Shown piece after piece: positions 14,044 through 22,500 of a stretch of 37,478 nt of DNA. The DNA comes from a virus. The stretch spans positions 1-37,478 of the IMG/VR virus record IMGVR_UViG_3300028706_000019; one strand, written 5' to 3'. Numbering within the stretch: the first letter of the stretch is position 1; each line of letters begins with the position of its first letter. The notes beneath the pieces were generated by a model. The model searched no databases. It worked only from the letters and a program-made list of their open reading frames with translations, and was not told the DNA's origin. Position numbers and translations under genes: made by a program.

Positions 14044-14149
14044 CATGACTTATAAGATAGAAGTTAAAAGAATTAAATCTTTAGAAAAAATGCATGGGTT
14101 GAATCAGTTTTTATATAGGCAGATAACACATAGTGAGACTTTGCATTGA
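13955..14149 (+). CDS. Small coiled-coil protein overlapping its neighbour by 89 bases
   Basis: The 64-residue basic protein begins MVEMLLERMADLENQIAEKK, a clear leucine-heptad coiled coil, then a basic helical region. GGAGG lies six bases before the ATG. Because both the heptads and the ribosome binding site look real, this frame is likely coding even within the overlap. Confidence 0.55.
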   Translation: MVEMLLERMADLENQIAEKKNRIRTMRHDSMTYKIEVKRIKSLEKMHGLNQFLYRQITHSETLH

Positions 14150-14562
14150 AAGCAATTGTAAAACAAAGAAACATGGCGGATTGCGCAGTGGCCTGCCTAG
14201 CGATGGCTACCGGCGAGTCTTACGAGGCGATCTTTAGCAGCTTAAACACAGAGGCGAGGGAAAGCCTTGGTTTAGGCGAGGGGCTTTACTGGCGCGATGA
14301 TTTAGAATTGCTTGACCTGTTAAAGTTCGAATACGAAAGCTATTATCCTGAACCAGGCGACGGTTGGTCTTCCACATGCAAAAGGGCGATATTGCAAGTT
14401 CCGTCTAAAAATTTTGAAAACAAAAAACATGCGCTTTTTTGGGACGGGGAATCCATTCTGGACCCATCGAACATGCTTACTTACGACACAGAAGAAGGGC
14501 TTGGCGCGTGCGACTTTGTCCTTAAAATTTGGATGCCGAATGAGAGACACACTAGAACATAA
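14146..14562 (+). CDS. C39-like (papain-fold) cysteine protease homologue
   Basis: The 138-residue protein shows the layout of small C39-like peptidases: Q7 (oxyanion-type Gln) in KQRNMADCAVACLAM with C13 as likely nucleophile, H95 in KKHALFWDG and D106 in SILDPSNM. The family's usual DCG is DCA here. Similar stand-alone domains occur in phages, where substrates are unknown. The start is a TTG that overlaps the upstream stop (TTGA). Confidence 0.6.
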   Translation: MKAIVKQRNMADCAVACLAMATGESYEAIFSSLNTEARESLGLGEGLYWRDDLELLDLLKFEYESYYPEPGDGWSSTCKRAILQVPSKNFENKKHALFWDGESILDPSNMLTYDTEEGLGACDFVLKIWMPNERHTRT

Positions 14563-14710
14563 AATAGTTACTGATCACTTAGCCTTTATGGATATAAGAG
14601 AGTTTGACGAAATTGAAACTAAGAAAGTTATAGGCAACTATATAGTCACTATTAGAGTTGAAAAATTGGAGGGAACCAATGCAGGAAGTGAAGAAGAAGG
14701 ATCTAGTTGA
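14540..14710 (+). CDS. Small acidic protein, unknown
   Basis: The 56-residue frame starting MRDTLEHKIVTDHLAFMDIR overlaps the end of the protease-like gene and the start of the lipoprotein gene. It has a plausible mixed helix/strand pattern (KKVIGNYIVTIRVEKLEG) but a weak ribosome binding site and no known family. Confidence 0.45.
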   Translation: MRDTLEHKIVTDHLAFMDIREFDEIETKKVIGNYIVTIRVEKLEGTNAGSEEEGSS

Positions 14711-15524
14711 ATTGGCCATGTATATGGTGTTTATGTTTGGGGTTTTGTATTTAACAGGTTGTAGCAATGTCGATACTAAAAAAGAAGCTGAAAGTGATAC
14801 ACCTCATGAACAGCCAGTTCCAGAGGACAACGGTACGCCTCCAGAAAAGAAGTACCCGTTTATCTATGATCTTAGAGCCACTCCTGATGTTAACATGCTG
14901 TGGCTTGCTGATGTTGCTTTTGTGGACCCTTCTTTGGATGTCGCAGTCATTGAGTCAATCAAAAAGTATACAGAAAAAGTTAGGGCCTATGTATCATGCG
15001 GTACTGCAGAGGAAAGCAGAGACAACTTCTCAGAGCTTGAACCCTACATTAAAAAAGAAAAAGACAGCAGGGGCAAGGAACATAAGGTAAAGCTTGAGGG
15101 TTATGACGAGTACATATTGGACCCTCAGCACAAAGATGAAATTGTCCCCATACTAGAAAAGAAATTTATTCTGGCCAAGTCCATAGGCCTCACCGGCGTC
15201 ATTTGCGACAACGCAGAATTTTTAACGGGAGTAATGTTAAATGAACTCAAAGAAAGAGCTAATCTTTTGGCGCTTAGTTTCGGCTTTGTTAATGCTTTGT
15301 ACATTGTGGACGCTGGTGAAGCATCCCCAGATTTTCACGTCGTAGAACAGTGCAACCAATACGGTGAATGCAACCTTGTAGATAAATTAGTTGAAAAAAA
15401 TGTGCCTATTTTCCATTTAGAATATAAGAGCAAATATTGTTACCCCACCCCGGGGCATGAAACTGTTTTATATGGTGGTGACAGAGAACTTTACGCTGAC
15501 AGATTTGAGAGGGTGTGTGAGTAA
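14679..15524 (+). CDS. GH114-like (endo-alpha-1,4-polygalactosaminidase) lipoprotein
   Basis: The 281-residue product starts at the ATG at 14679 (GGAGGG six bases before; an upstream TTG is less likely). It has a hydrophobic signal with lipobox LTGC (Cys28), a Pro/Glu-rich linker, then a TIM-barrel domain with the GH114 pattern: YDLRATPDVNMLW, ADVAFVDPSLD, KVRAYVSCGTAEESRDNF, and AKSIGLTGVICDNAE. The acidic DNAE is a candidate catalytic site. The family cleaves galactosamine-rich exopolysaccharide. As a phage product anchored in the host envelope it may remodel surface polysaccharide or exclude other phages. This function is inference. Confidence 0.75.
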   Translation: MQEVKKKDLVELAMYMVFMFGVLYLTGCSNVDTKKEAESDTPHEQPVPEDNGTPPEKKYPFIYDLRATPDVNMLWLADVAFVDPSLDVAVIESIKKYTEKVRAYVSCGTAEESRDNFSELEPYIKKEKDSRGKEHKVKLEGYDEYILDPQHKDEIVPILEKKFILAKSIGLTGVICDNAEFLTGVMLNELKERANLLALSFGFVNALYIVDAGEASPDFHVVEQCNQYGECNLVDKLVEKNVPIFHLEYKSKYCYPTPGHETVLYGGDRELYADRFERVCE

Positions 15525-15720
15525 CGCGATTAAACGGATCATTAAAACTTTGGCAGTGCTGTGGCTTTTCGCCTCGGTCCCATTGGTCTTTGTTTGGGCC
15601 GATGGTGAGCAGTGGGCTGGGTGGGTGTCCCTTGGCCCCATGGTCGCTGCTTGGATATTATGGACGATTTTCGGTGGCGCGATTTTTGATAAAATTGGAA
15701 AGGCCATGAGTGATAGTTAA
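15517..15720 (+). CDS. Small membrane protein with two transmembrane segments
   Basis: The 67-residue protein has hydrophobic stretches TLAVLWLFASVPLVFVWA and WVSLGPMVAAWILWTIFGG. The start is the GTG at 15517 (GAGAGG upstream), just before the lipoprotein stop. It might be a holin-like or exclusion protein, but it lies far from the lysis genes and the sequence does not decide. Confidence 0.6.
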   Translation: MSNAIKRIIKTLAVLWLFASVPLVFVWADGEQWAGWVSLGPMVAAWILWTIFGGAIFDKIGKAMSDS

Positions 15721-16000
15721 AAACCCCGCCCTGCTAAAAGCCTACCGAGCTAAACCGTGTGAAATATGCGGCTCAACTACTGCTGTGTCTGGGCACCACA
15801 TAATTACTAAAGGTTCTAACGGTGGTCATTTAGATATTGAAGAAAACTTAATAGCATTATGCTTCCATCATCATAGGGCCATACACGACATTGATACGGT
15901 GGTTTTTTGTGAGTTGTTTCCTGTTGTGAATGGTATATTTATTAATAAAGGTTTTTTCCAGTGTGAGTTAACTGGGAAATGGAAGAAGGCAAAAGAATGA
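15710..16000 (+). CDS. HNH-like zinc nuclease
   Basis: The 96-residue protein has CEICGS, GHHIITKGSNGG, ENLIALCFHHHRAIHD: a compact HNH/treble-clef pattern like phage DUF968 and recombination nucleases. The start is a GTG overlapping the previous gene (GTGATAG). A role in phage DNA recombination with ERF is plausible. Confidence 0.7.
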   Translation: MIVKNPALLKAYRAKPCEICGSTTAVSGHHIITKGSNGGHLDIEENLIALCFHHHRAIHDIDTVVFCELFPVVNGIFINKGFFQCELTGKWKKAKE

Positions 16001-16233
16001 CCCCGTATGCAGAAGACCTGAAATATTTAAAAGAGTTAATAGAGTCGCAGAAAGGAGACACCTTCCACGTTGATAAGAAAATTCTTGGAAGCTTTGTCCA
16101 ACACGCCATAAGAAATTCCACCCACCAAGACAGCCTTGTTCGCCAGATAGAGGGCATGGGCCAGACAATTGAAGATTATAGGAAACTTATTGTAACCGCT
16201 TTGACAAGGAGTGAAAAATGCGAGCACTTTTAA
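15997..16233 (+). CDS. Small helical protein, unknown
   Basis: I place the start at MTPYAEDLKYLKEL, whose ATG overlaps the upstream stop (ATGA); an ATG at 15979 would add six residues. The 78-residue protein is helical and charged with no recognised domain. It overlaps the start of the PAP2 gene. Confidence 0.5.
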   Translation: MTPYAEDLKYLKELIESQKGDTFHVDKKILGSFVQHAIRNSTHQDSLVRQIEGMGQTIEDYRKLIVTALTRSEKCEHF

Positions 16234-16760
16234 TACTAATTACATTTATTTGCATAGCTTTTAATGCATTTAGTGCAGATAAAAGCTTCGATGTCTTGAG
16301 ACCCGTTGATGAGCCGATATCTAAAGCTCTGGCCTGGGATGATCATGAGCTGCCAGCTAAACTATCGGACTATGGATTATATGCATCTATTGCTATGCCA
16401 TATGTTTATGTGGTTACTGAGAAAGAAGATAGGCTTAAAAGGTTTGGATCTATAGCGGCGACTCAATTTACGGCCATGCTTCTTTCAGACGTCGTAAAAA
16501 TGAGATCCAAGAGAGTCAGGCCTAACGGGCAGGACGACCGGAGCTTCTTTAGTGGCCATTCGTCGATGTCTTTTGCCAGTTCGGGGCTTGTGTGTTTAAT
16601 GGGGAACAAGTATCACTGCTATGGGTCGGTGGCGCTAGCAGGGGTTACGGCATATCTCAGGGTGGCAGCAAAGAAGCACTACGCTAGTGATATTTTAGTG
16701 GGGGCTGGGTTGGGTTATCTCAACGGGAGATACTACCCGAAGCTATTTATGAGGTTTTAA
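16218..16760 (+). CDS. PAP2-family phosphatase with signal peptide
   Basis: All three PAP2 motifs are present: K94-x6-R101-P102, SGH at 112-114 (in SFFSGHSSMSFA) and R148-x5-H154-x3-D158. The N-terminal 20 residues form a signal peptide (MRALLILITFICIAFNAFSA), so the active site should face the periplasm. PAP2 enzymes remove phosphate from lipids such as undecaprenyl pyrophosphate, phosphatidic acid or lipid A. Only a few further hydrophobic segments are seen. The active-site set is intact, so it is probably an enzyme. It lies two to three genes downstream of the GH114-like lipoprotein. Confidence 0.85.
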   Translation: MRALLILITFICIAFNAFSADKSFDVLRPVDEPISKALAWDDHELPAKLSDYGLYASIAMPYVYVVTEKEDRLKRFGSIAATQFTAMLLSDVVKMRSKRVRPNGQDDRSFFSGHSSMSFASSGLVCLMGNKYHCYGSVALAGVTAYLRVAAKKHYASDILVGAGLGYLNGRYYPKLFMRF

Positions 16761-16900
16761 TGAAAAAATTAAGGGTATATTTGCCTAACACTGAAAGCAA
16801 GCAATGGGTCTACACTAAGGTTGACGACAGTTGGCACGAAATGCTGAAACACCATGGAAAATATGGACGGTTGAACTTCCCAAGGTCGGATTATGAATAA
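16760..16900 (+). CDS. 46-residue protein, unknown
   Basis: A short frame (MKKLRVYLPNTESKQWVYTK at the N-terminus) begins at an ATG overlapping the PAP2 stop, with GAGG five bases upstream, and ends at the TAA at 16898-16900, inside the next gene's start. The tight coupling and regular codons argue that it is real. Confidence 0.5.
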   Translation: MKKLRVYLPNTESKQWVYTKVDDSWHEMLKHHGKYGRLNFPRSDYE

Positions 16901-17108
16901 CCTCGACCCTCAACTAGAAAGCTGGAAGGTTGAAAAGTCCCTCCAAGACCAAAACGAAGCTCTGAAGTTGGAAAACCTAGGGCTTAAATCTTACATTGTT
17001 ACTTGTAATGATATGATAACTAACGATATTGGCGGGAAGGTTTTTAAGTTTGTGGCTTTTGTTTGTTGTGCGAGTTTGGTGCTTAATATTTATTTAATGG
17101 GGAAGTAG
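16893..17108 (+). CDS. Small coiled-coil protein with C-terminal membrane anchor
   Basis: The 71-residue protein has a helical N-terminal part (LESWKVEKSLQDQNEALKLE) and a C-terminal hydrophobic segment (FKFVAFVCCASLVLNIYLM), the form of a tail-anchored membrane protein. It overlaps its neighbours on both sides. The function is unknown. Confidence 0.55.
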   Translation: MNNLDPQLESWKVEKSLQDQNEALKLENLGLKSYIVTCNDMITNDIGGKVFKFVAFVCCASLVLNIYLMGK

Positions 17109-17653
17109 TGAAGTGGTTTACGAGTGATTTACATTTCGGTCACAAGAACATTTTGGAGTATTGCGATAGGCCATGTGAAGACTTGTACCAAATGCAGGAA
17201 ATGCTCATATCAAATTGGAACTCAGTCGTTAAGCCAATCGATGATGTGTTCCATTTGGGAGACTTTTCATTCCTAAGACCCGCTGAAACCAGGGCCATAT
17301 CAGCAAGCCTGAATGGCAACAAGCATGCTATATGGGGCAATCACGATTCAAGAAACAACCTTGTGTCGTGCGGTTTTACCTCTGTCTACCACTCGGCAAA
17401 ACTCAAGCTGGCCAAAGATGTTTATGTCCATTTAAATCACTTCCCTTATTATGGCGATCACGAAGGCCTAGAGGATCGCTATGTTGAGCTTAGACCTAAA
17501 AGAACCGACACCAATTGGCTTCTCCATGGTCACGTGCACGACTGCTGGCAGGTAAAAGCCGAAGAAAAAATGATTAATGTTGGTTGTGATGTGTGGGGCT
17601 TTAAGCCTGTTTCTGCAGATAAAATTTTGGACATAATAAGAAAGTCGCGTTAG
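17108..17653 (+). CDS. Calcineurin-like metallophosphoesterase
   Basis: The 181-residue protein carries the full metal-binding set: SDLHFGH (6-12), FHLGDFS, WGNHDSR, LNHFPYY and LHGHVHDCW. Such phage enzymes hydrolyse phosphodiesters or phosphomonoesters with a two-metal centre; proposed substrates include RNA 2',3'-cyclic phosphates and nucleotides. The start is GTG. It is the last gene of the rightward operon and its stop overlaps that of the convergent lipoprotein gene by four bases, with no terminator hairpin between. Confidence 0.9.
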   Translation: MKWFTSDLHFGHKNILEYCDRPCEDLYQMQEMLISNWNSVVKPIDDVFHLGDFSFLRPAETRAISASLNGNKHAIWGNHDSRNNLVSCGFTSVYHSAKLKLAKDVYVHLNHFPYYGDHEGLEDRYVELRPKRTDTNWLLHGHVHDCWQVKAEEKMINVGCDVWGFKPVSADKILDIIRKSR

Positions 17654-17928
17654 CGGCACTCGTCCTGACCCCAACGTCTCAACTCTTTTCCTGTAGGAGT
17701 GATATCTAGTGCCCATTCGTCTGCAGAGAATCCTAGAATATCGTCGCAGAATCTTTTTTCGCATTTATAAAGCTCTTCTAGAGGTCCAGGGTTGTTCAAG
17801 TCATATGCCTGGCAGTAGCATTGATCAAACTTGAAGGACCACACCCGCCTTGTTACTTCTCTAAATTCTGGAACCTGGCACCCGGCGAGGCTAAAGGCGA
17901 CCAATGTGCTTGCGATAACCTTCTTCAT
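17650..17928 (-). CDS. Cys-rich lipoprotein of the lysis module
   Basis: The 92-residue product has signal and lipobox SLAGC (Cys17) and then five to six more cysteines (QCYCQAY, KCEKRFCDD, DECR) with a conserved-looking FSADEWAL. Small lipoproteins of this sort follow endolysin genes in several marine phages. It might act as an outer-membrane spanin partner, but it lacks the Pro-rich make-up of classical Rz1, so this remains open. GGAGG precedes the ATG. It overlaps the upstream gene by 38 bases. Confidence 0.65.
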   Translation of the reverse strand: MKKVIASTLVAFSLAGCQVPEFREVTRRVWSFKFDQCYCQAYDLNNPGPLEELYKCEKRFCDDILGFSADEWALDITPTGKELRRWGQDECR

Positions 17929-18181
17929 TGCCTTCCTCCTTAGCCTCCATGACTCTTTTTAATAGTATTTTACCACGCGTTTTGTCATAAACAAGTAGGC
18001 CCTTTCTTATGGCCGTGTTAATGATTGGTTCTGCTATCATTTTAAAGGCTTTTTCTAATATAAAAGAAATAACCCAGGCCCTGAAGCCAGTGGTCTTGCC
18101 TAAAATCTTAAGCAAGGCAGTTTGCACCACCTTGTTTTTAAGAAGTTTTATAAATGATTCTTTTAATGCTGCCCAATTCAC
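17891..18181 (-). CDS. Membrane-associated helical protein, holin candidate
   Basis: The 96-residue basic protein has amphipathic/hydrophobic helices (VVQTALLKILG, FRAWVISFILEKAFKMIAEPI) and a charged tail. Its place among the endolysin genes makes a holin or membrane-disrupting role possible. No clean transmembrane topology is visible. The start is GTG overlapping the previous stop (GTGA). Confidence 0.45.
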   Translation of the reverse strand: MNWAALKESFIKLLKNKVVQTALLKILGKTTGFRAWVISFILEKAFKMIAEPIINTAIRKGLLVYDKTRGKILLKRVMEAKEEGNEEGYRKHIGRL

Positions 18182-18414
18182 AGTGCTTTTAACGCGCTTT
18201 TAACCATTGCTAGGACCGCATCGTCTAGCTCTCCTGGAATCAAAGCCGCTAATTTATCCAGGAAGTAGTCGGGTTCAAGGTCAACATAAAGGCCGGTATC
18301 AAGTCCTTTTCCATCGTAAGCAAATACTAGCCGCAGTTTGCCATCTTTCATGTCGACTTCGAAATCAACTTCTTTTGATACTGCGAATTCCACCATCTTC
18401 TTTTCTTCTGTCAT
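18178..18414 (-). CDS. Small acidic phage protein, unknown
   Basis: The 78-residue product has the pattern VDFEVDMKDGKLRLVFAYDG and LIPGELDDAVLAMVKSAL that I associate with small conserved phage proteins near lysis genes. No biochemical role is known to me. It lies three bases after the endolysin stop. Confidence 0.6.
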   Translation of the reverse strand: MTEEKKMVEFAVSKEVDFEVDMKDGKLRLVFAYDGKGLDTGLYVDLEPDYFLDKLAALIPGELDDAVLAMVKSALKAL

Positions 18415-18417
18415 TTC

Positions 18418-18822
18418 CTATTCCTTGGTTAGATATTTTTCTTTCCACTTGTCCACATCAAATACAGGGCAAGCTTTTGAATGATTGAAATGATTATGAC
18501 CGTATACGTCATCTTGAGTCAAGTCGAAGATGTCTAAAAAGGTTTGCACAAGCTTTGCTAGAGCTTCCATTTGCTTCTGTGAGAACACTTTGAGCCCCAA
18601 CACGCAAATTCCTATGGACGAAAAGTTATGGCCCTTACAGTGAGCGCCAGGCTTTTTTATTGGGCGTAGTATTTTAATTTCACCTTGATAATCAATACCG
18701 AAATGGTAACCAATAGAATTCCATCCCCTATGATCCACATGGTCAGTTTCCATAAGCTTGAAATCGTAGAAATATTTATCACTAGCACTACAATGTAATA
18801 TAATTTTATCTATCGTTCTCAC
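18418..18822 (-). CDS. Endolysin: N-acetylmuramoyl-L-alanine amidase (Amidase_2, T7 lysozyme type)
   Basis: The enzyme cuts the bond between N-acetylmuramic acid and the stem peptide. Visible features are IILHCSASD with the first zinc His, GWNSIGYHFGIDYQGEI, RPIKKPGAHCKGHNFSSIGI, and VYGHNHFNHSKACPVFDV with the last zinc His and Cys. There is no signal peptide, so it needs a holin for release. The start is uncertain: a GTG at 18822 gives the usual N-terminus of this family; a TTG at 18843 is also open and overlaps the upstream gene. Confidence 0.9.
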   Translation of the reverse strand: MRTIDKIILHCSASDKYFYDFKLMETDHVDHRGWNSIGYHFGIDYQGEIKILRPIKKPGAHCKGHNFSSIGICVLGLKVFSQKQMEALAKLVQTFLDIFDLTQDDVYGHNHFNHSKACPVFDVDKWKEKYLTKE

Positions 18823-18997
18823 GTTTATATAACTTCCATACAATTTGTCTAATTTCTCTTATATCATTTCGCATTTCAGATTGGTCTATTTGTATTTGGA
18901 CTGCTGTTTCTTTGGTTTGGAAATTAGCATGGGCGTATGCAATAAGGGCGGCGGCTGAGGTGGCAATAAAAATGACGTATTGTATTTCTCTTTTCAT
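18806..18997 (-). CDS. Single-pass membrane protein of the lysis module (spanin or holin candidate)
   Basis: The 63-residue protein has one N-terminal transmembrane segment (VIFIATSAAALIAYAHA) and then a hydrophilic helix (QIQIDQSEMRNDIREIRQIV). That is the form of a short inner-membrane spanin or of a type III holin. It is coupled to the upstream gene by ATGA and overlaps the endolysin gene. Confidence 0.55.
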   Translation of the reverse strand: MKREIQYVIFIATSAAALIAYAHANFQTKETAVQIQIDQSEMRNDIREIRQIVWKLYKRENDR

Positions 18998-19512
18998 AAT
19001 CCCTTGGAGGCCTTAAGGACTAAATAATCTTTTATGGCCGTGTCTCTCTTGATATCTAATTCAACTAAAACTTCCTTATAATAATCTCTTATTTTATCCG
19101 CAGTGTCTAAAGCATCGCCCTGCGTGAATGTTCCAATTGATTTAAGGGCAGTTAAGTTTTGGTTAATATATTTCTCTGGGGCAGTCATCTTGAGGTGATA
19201 AGACGCTGTAAATGCTAACAGGGATTCAAGTCTGGTTGTTCCAAAAACAGCTGCAGCATCTGAAATTATAGTTGTGTCCATAGTTGAGTGTTGTGCTTTA
19301 ACCGCCTTTTTGTCTAGGTCTTCTACGACGGTCACGACATCAGCCTCGCCGGAATCATCAACATCTATCTTAACTTCACCCCTCGGTGAATCGGGTCCGT
19401 TAACTAGAATGTAATCTTGGTATGGATGATAGGCCGCATTTGTAGCACCTTTAATTTCTCTGCTAATAACAAGGCCATCTTCGTCTTTGGTTTCTTTTAT
19501 AATCCACTTCAT
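18994..19512 (-). CDS. Protein encoded behind the tail fibre, unknown
   Basis: The 172-residue protein has a beta-rich first half (YHPYQDYILVNGPDSPRG) and a helical second half (KYINQNLTALKSIGTF, ADKIRDYYKEVLVEL). Its ATG directly follows the fibre stop. By position it could be a fibre chaperone or a virion component, but no motif proves either. Confidence 0.55.
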   Translation of the reverse strand: MKWIIKETKDEDGLVISREIKGATNAAYHPYQDYILVNGPDSPRGEVKIDVDDSGEADVVTVVEDLDKKAVKAQHSTMDTTIISDAAAVFGTTRLESLLAFTASYHLKMTAPEKYINQNLTALKSIGTFTQGDALDTADKIRDYYKEVLVELDIKRDTAIKDYLVLKASKGL

Positions 19513-22500
19513 TTATAACTCCGGAACCCATCTACTTGAGGTTATTTTGACATCTATATCACCAGTACTGATTTGAACATTCTTTAGATCTTGCGGAAAG
19601 CTCCATGTTTGCGAGATAACAGATCTCCCTGTTATATCAATTGAACTTGTCGAATATGTGCCTGCGTTCCCGTCACTGTGAATCGGATAATATAAATCGT
19701 CGTTATTAACAACTCCCGAGAATGTGATTGTTTTTGTTTCAAGCTTGTAGCCAGAGGCATTTCTTTCGAACCACTTATTAGGTTCTAATGGTAATGGCTC
19801 GTAAGCAAGCGAACCACTTCTGAAAGAACTTGTAGAGCCTTGAGTGAATTTAATAGTGTGAAACCCGGGGAAGCTTACATCTGTCACGTTAGCGTCAACG
19901 ACTGTGGCCCTAGCTTTTTTAACATCAAAGCTTGTATCAGATACAATGGTAGTGATGATAACTTCTTCCGTGTTTGTACCGTCGTCCAGTATGGCCCTTT
20001 GACCCTCAACAAGCCCCCTTGTATCAGCAATGGTGAATGTGTCAGACGCTGAAAATGAGCAGGCAAGCTTAAACCTTTTTTGCCACAATCTCGCGTTAGC
20101 TTCAATTGCAGTTGGCACCCCGCCGGCCTTAACACACACTCTTTGCGAATAAGCCGTATAAGATCTGGTATCCAAGGTCGCTGTCACTGCTGTTTCGTGG
20201 CTGGTGAAACAAGCATCTTCTATACATGCTGACCTCATGAAGCCCATAAATTTAAGTGACGATGCTGTCGTTCTGAGGCTTACAGTGCTGGCAAAATGCC
20301 AAGGATGCTTACCAAAATTAGAAGTGGACTCGGTGAAGTTTTCGAAAGCCGCTGAAACATCTATGCCAATATCCACCGGCATAACATCGCCTTCGCGATA
20401 ACCTGATTCCTCAAGATATGAAGGAACCCTGTCAGCTGAATGCCTGTTAGGGGTAATTCTTTTTGTGTATAAAGGGTAACCCACACCCTGGCCGTTGTTG
20501 GCAACATCTGCGTTTATGTTTTTGTTTTCTTCTTCTTGGACATCATCAATCGTTATAATACTGGTGTGCCCGAAAGTGTTGGCCGTAGCTTCATTATTTT
20601 TGAATCGGGCCTTATAAGTTCCCGCTGGAAGCCCAGTAAAAAAGAATATGTCGTAATTAGAATACCCAGGATTTTGAAAGGCTATTATATTTTGAACAAG
20701 ATCAGTGCCTTCAACGATGGCGGCTGTGGAAAGGTACAAAGAAAGGTATTCAGACCTGTTTGTAAACCTGGACATTTTAAGCCCTATACCCCCACCGTCA
20801 CCGGCCAAAGTAAAATCAACTTCTACATAAGCCCCTGTGGTTGTACTTGTTCTTGCATAGTTGTTGAATGCGTCACCATCCAGGCCACCAGCCCAGGTTC
20901 CACTTTCTGTAATACTATTTATATTGTCACCAGAACCCGGGACATAAAGCGTTCCCGTGTTATGCGCATGTTCTGAAGCCCATAAACTTATTGGTGCTAT
21001 GTCGATGGTTTTAATTATAGATTCTGTTAGTGTCAGTGACTCCCAGTTGGGCTTAGTAAAATATTGTCTGGCCCCTAAGAATACAAACCCTTGGTTGTTA
21101 TTTGTTAGCTCAAAAGAAACCCTGTTTTCAGCTTGGACCCATATAGACCTAGTACCTCTAGGGAAAGATATGAAGCAAGACATTATTTTGCCTCTGACAC
21201 TGGAAGTCGTGGGGGCCGTGCTTGCAGTTGCCTCAAGGTTCAGCGGGTAAACAGGCTGTTGGTTGTCCACGGTCACGCTTATAGCGCCTGCTTCGAATGA
21301 CTGAACAAAGTGCAGTGCAATTCCAGAACAATCATGGTCTGGGTAAATGGCTATTGCACCTTGGGTTGTTGAGTTAATATAAGCAGTCTTTGGTCCGAAA
21401 CCTAACATCTCAGTCACAGCGTCAGCTTCTATGGCCGCGCTAGTTGAGGTATATGGGTACTTAATCCGAGGGTCATTTGCTTCCATTAAAAACTTATCAG
21501 CCTCGAAAACTCTTTGGCACAAATGTTGTTTGGTAGTTGTGCCAACATACGAAAGGCTCGCACTCAGGTCAGCATCACCATAGCCAAGATCACCGTGAAT
21601 CGAATTGGCCTGGTTAGCACCAGATGAAAACAAGAGCTCAAAGGAATCAACCTCTGGACCATGCGCCATCACCATCCATCTTTGTGTTGTTTCGTCATAC
21701 TTAGCTTTGTATCCGCCATTGTTAATTGCATGGGCCGTATTTAACGCCTCTTCTATTGCTGCTCCCAAAGGAAGTACGTCTGCAGAGTATAGACCATTTG
21801 TGATAGTGGCAGCGAAAGTGGACTGTGCCCCGCCGTTTTCCCCTACCTTGAAATCGATTTTATTATTAGAAGCACTAACAACAATTGTACCAGCACCGAT
21901 GTGATTTATATTAAGCTCCATTTGCGAATCACCAGGAGTCACGCTGTCTAGTGATCCCATTGGAGTGAAGTCTGCGGTTGGTTGGGTCTGCCAAATAATT
22001 CCATCTAGTGAATGGGATTGTATAGAACTGTCTGTTTTAGATGTGTAAGAAAAGATATGCTTAGCCCCATAAGGCGTAGTCATTTCACAAAGGCCTGATG
22101 CTGGAAAGTTCCAGTTGTTTTTAACGTCCAGACTTGTTACTGCAGATGAAAATGAAATGGCCTCTTCTGGTTTAGTTTGAGTCATTGCAGGTGATAGACC
22201 ATCAACAGCGGTAAGCGTTCCACCAGTGTTCATTTTGATTGCACCAGTATGGCCCCAAGAAAAACTTTTAGCAGGAGGGGAGAAACTTAGATCTGACTCA
22301 CTGAATGATGCTGTTGTACCCCTCGCAGAACCCAGCCCTGCGGATATTTTAACAGCGTGGTCTATAGTGGGTGAGTCGGCCCTGTAACCAAATTCCACGC
22401 CTTCAAGCTTGAATACCTTCGAGGCAGAGTCAGTGTTTTTTATAGTTATGATATGCCTGTGTCCATCCAGCCCGAAATAATGCTCCTTATAGCCAGCAAT

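Noticed and set aside
15517-15720. Holin assignment for the two-TM protein of the rightward operon
   Set aside because: Topology allows it, but it lies far from the endolysin on the opposite strand, so it is left as a membrane protein.
20536-20976. Plus-strand 146-codon frame within the fibre gene, and similar frames over the tape measure and early genes
   Set aside because: These are antisense shadows of well-supported minus-strand genes, with no ribosome binding sites or family motifs.
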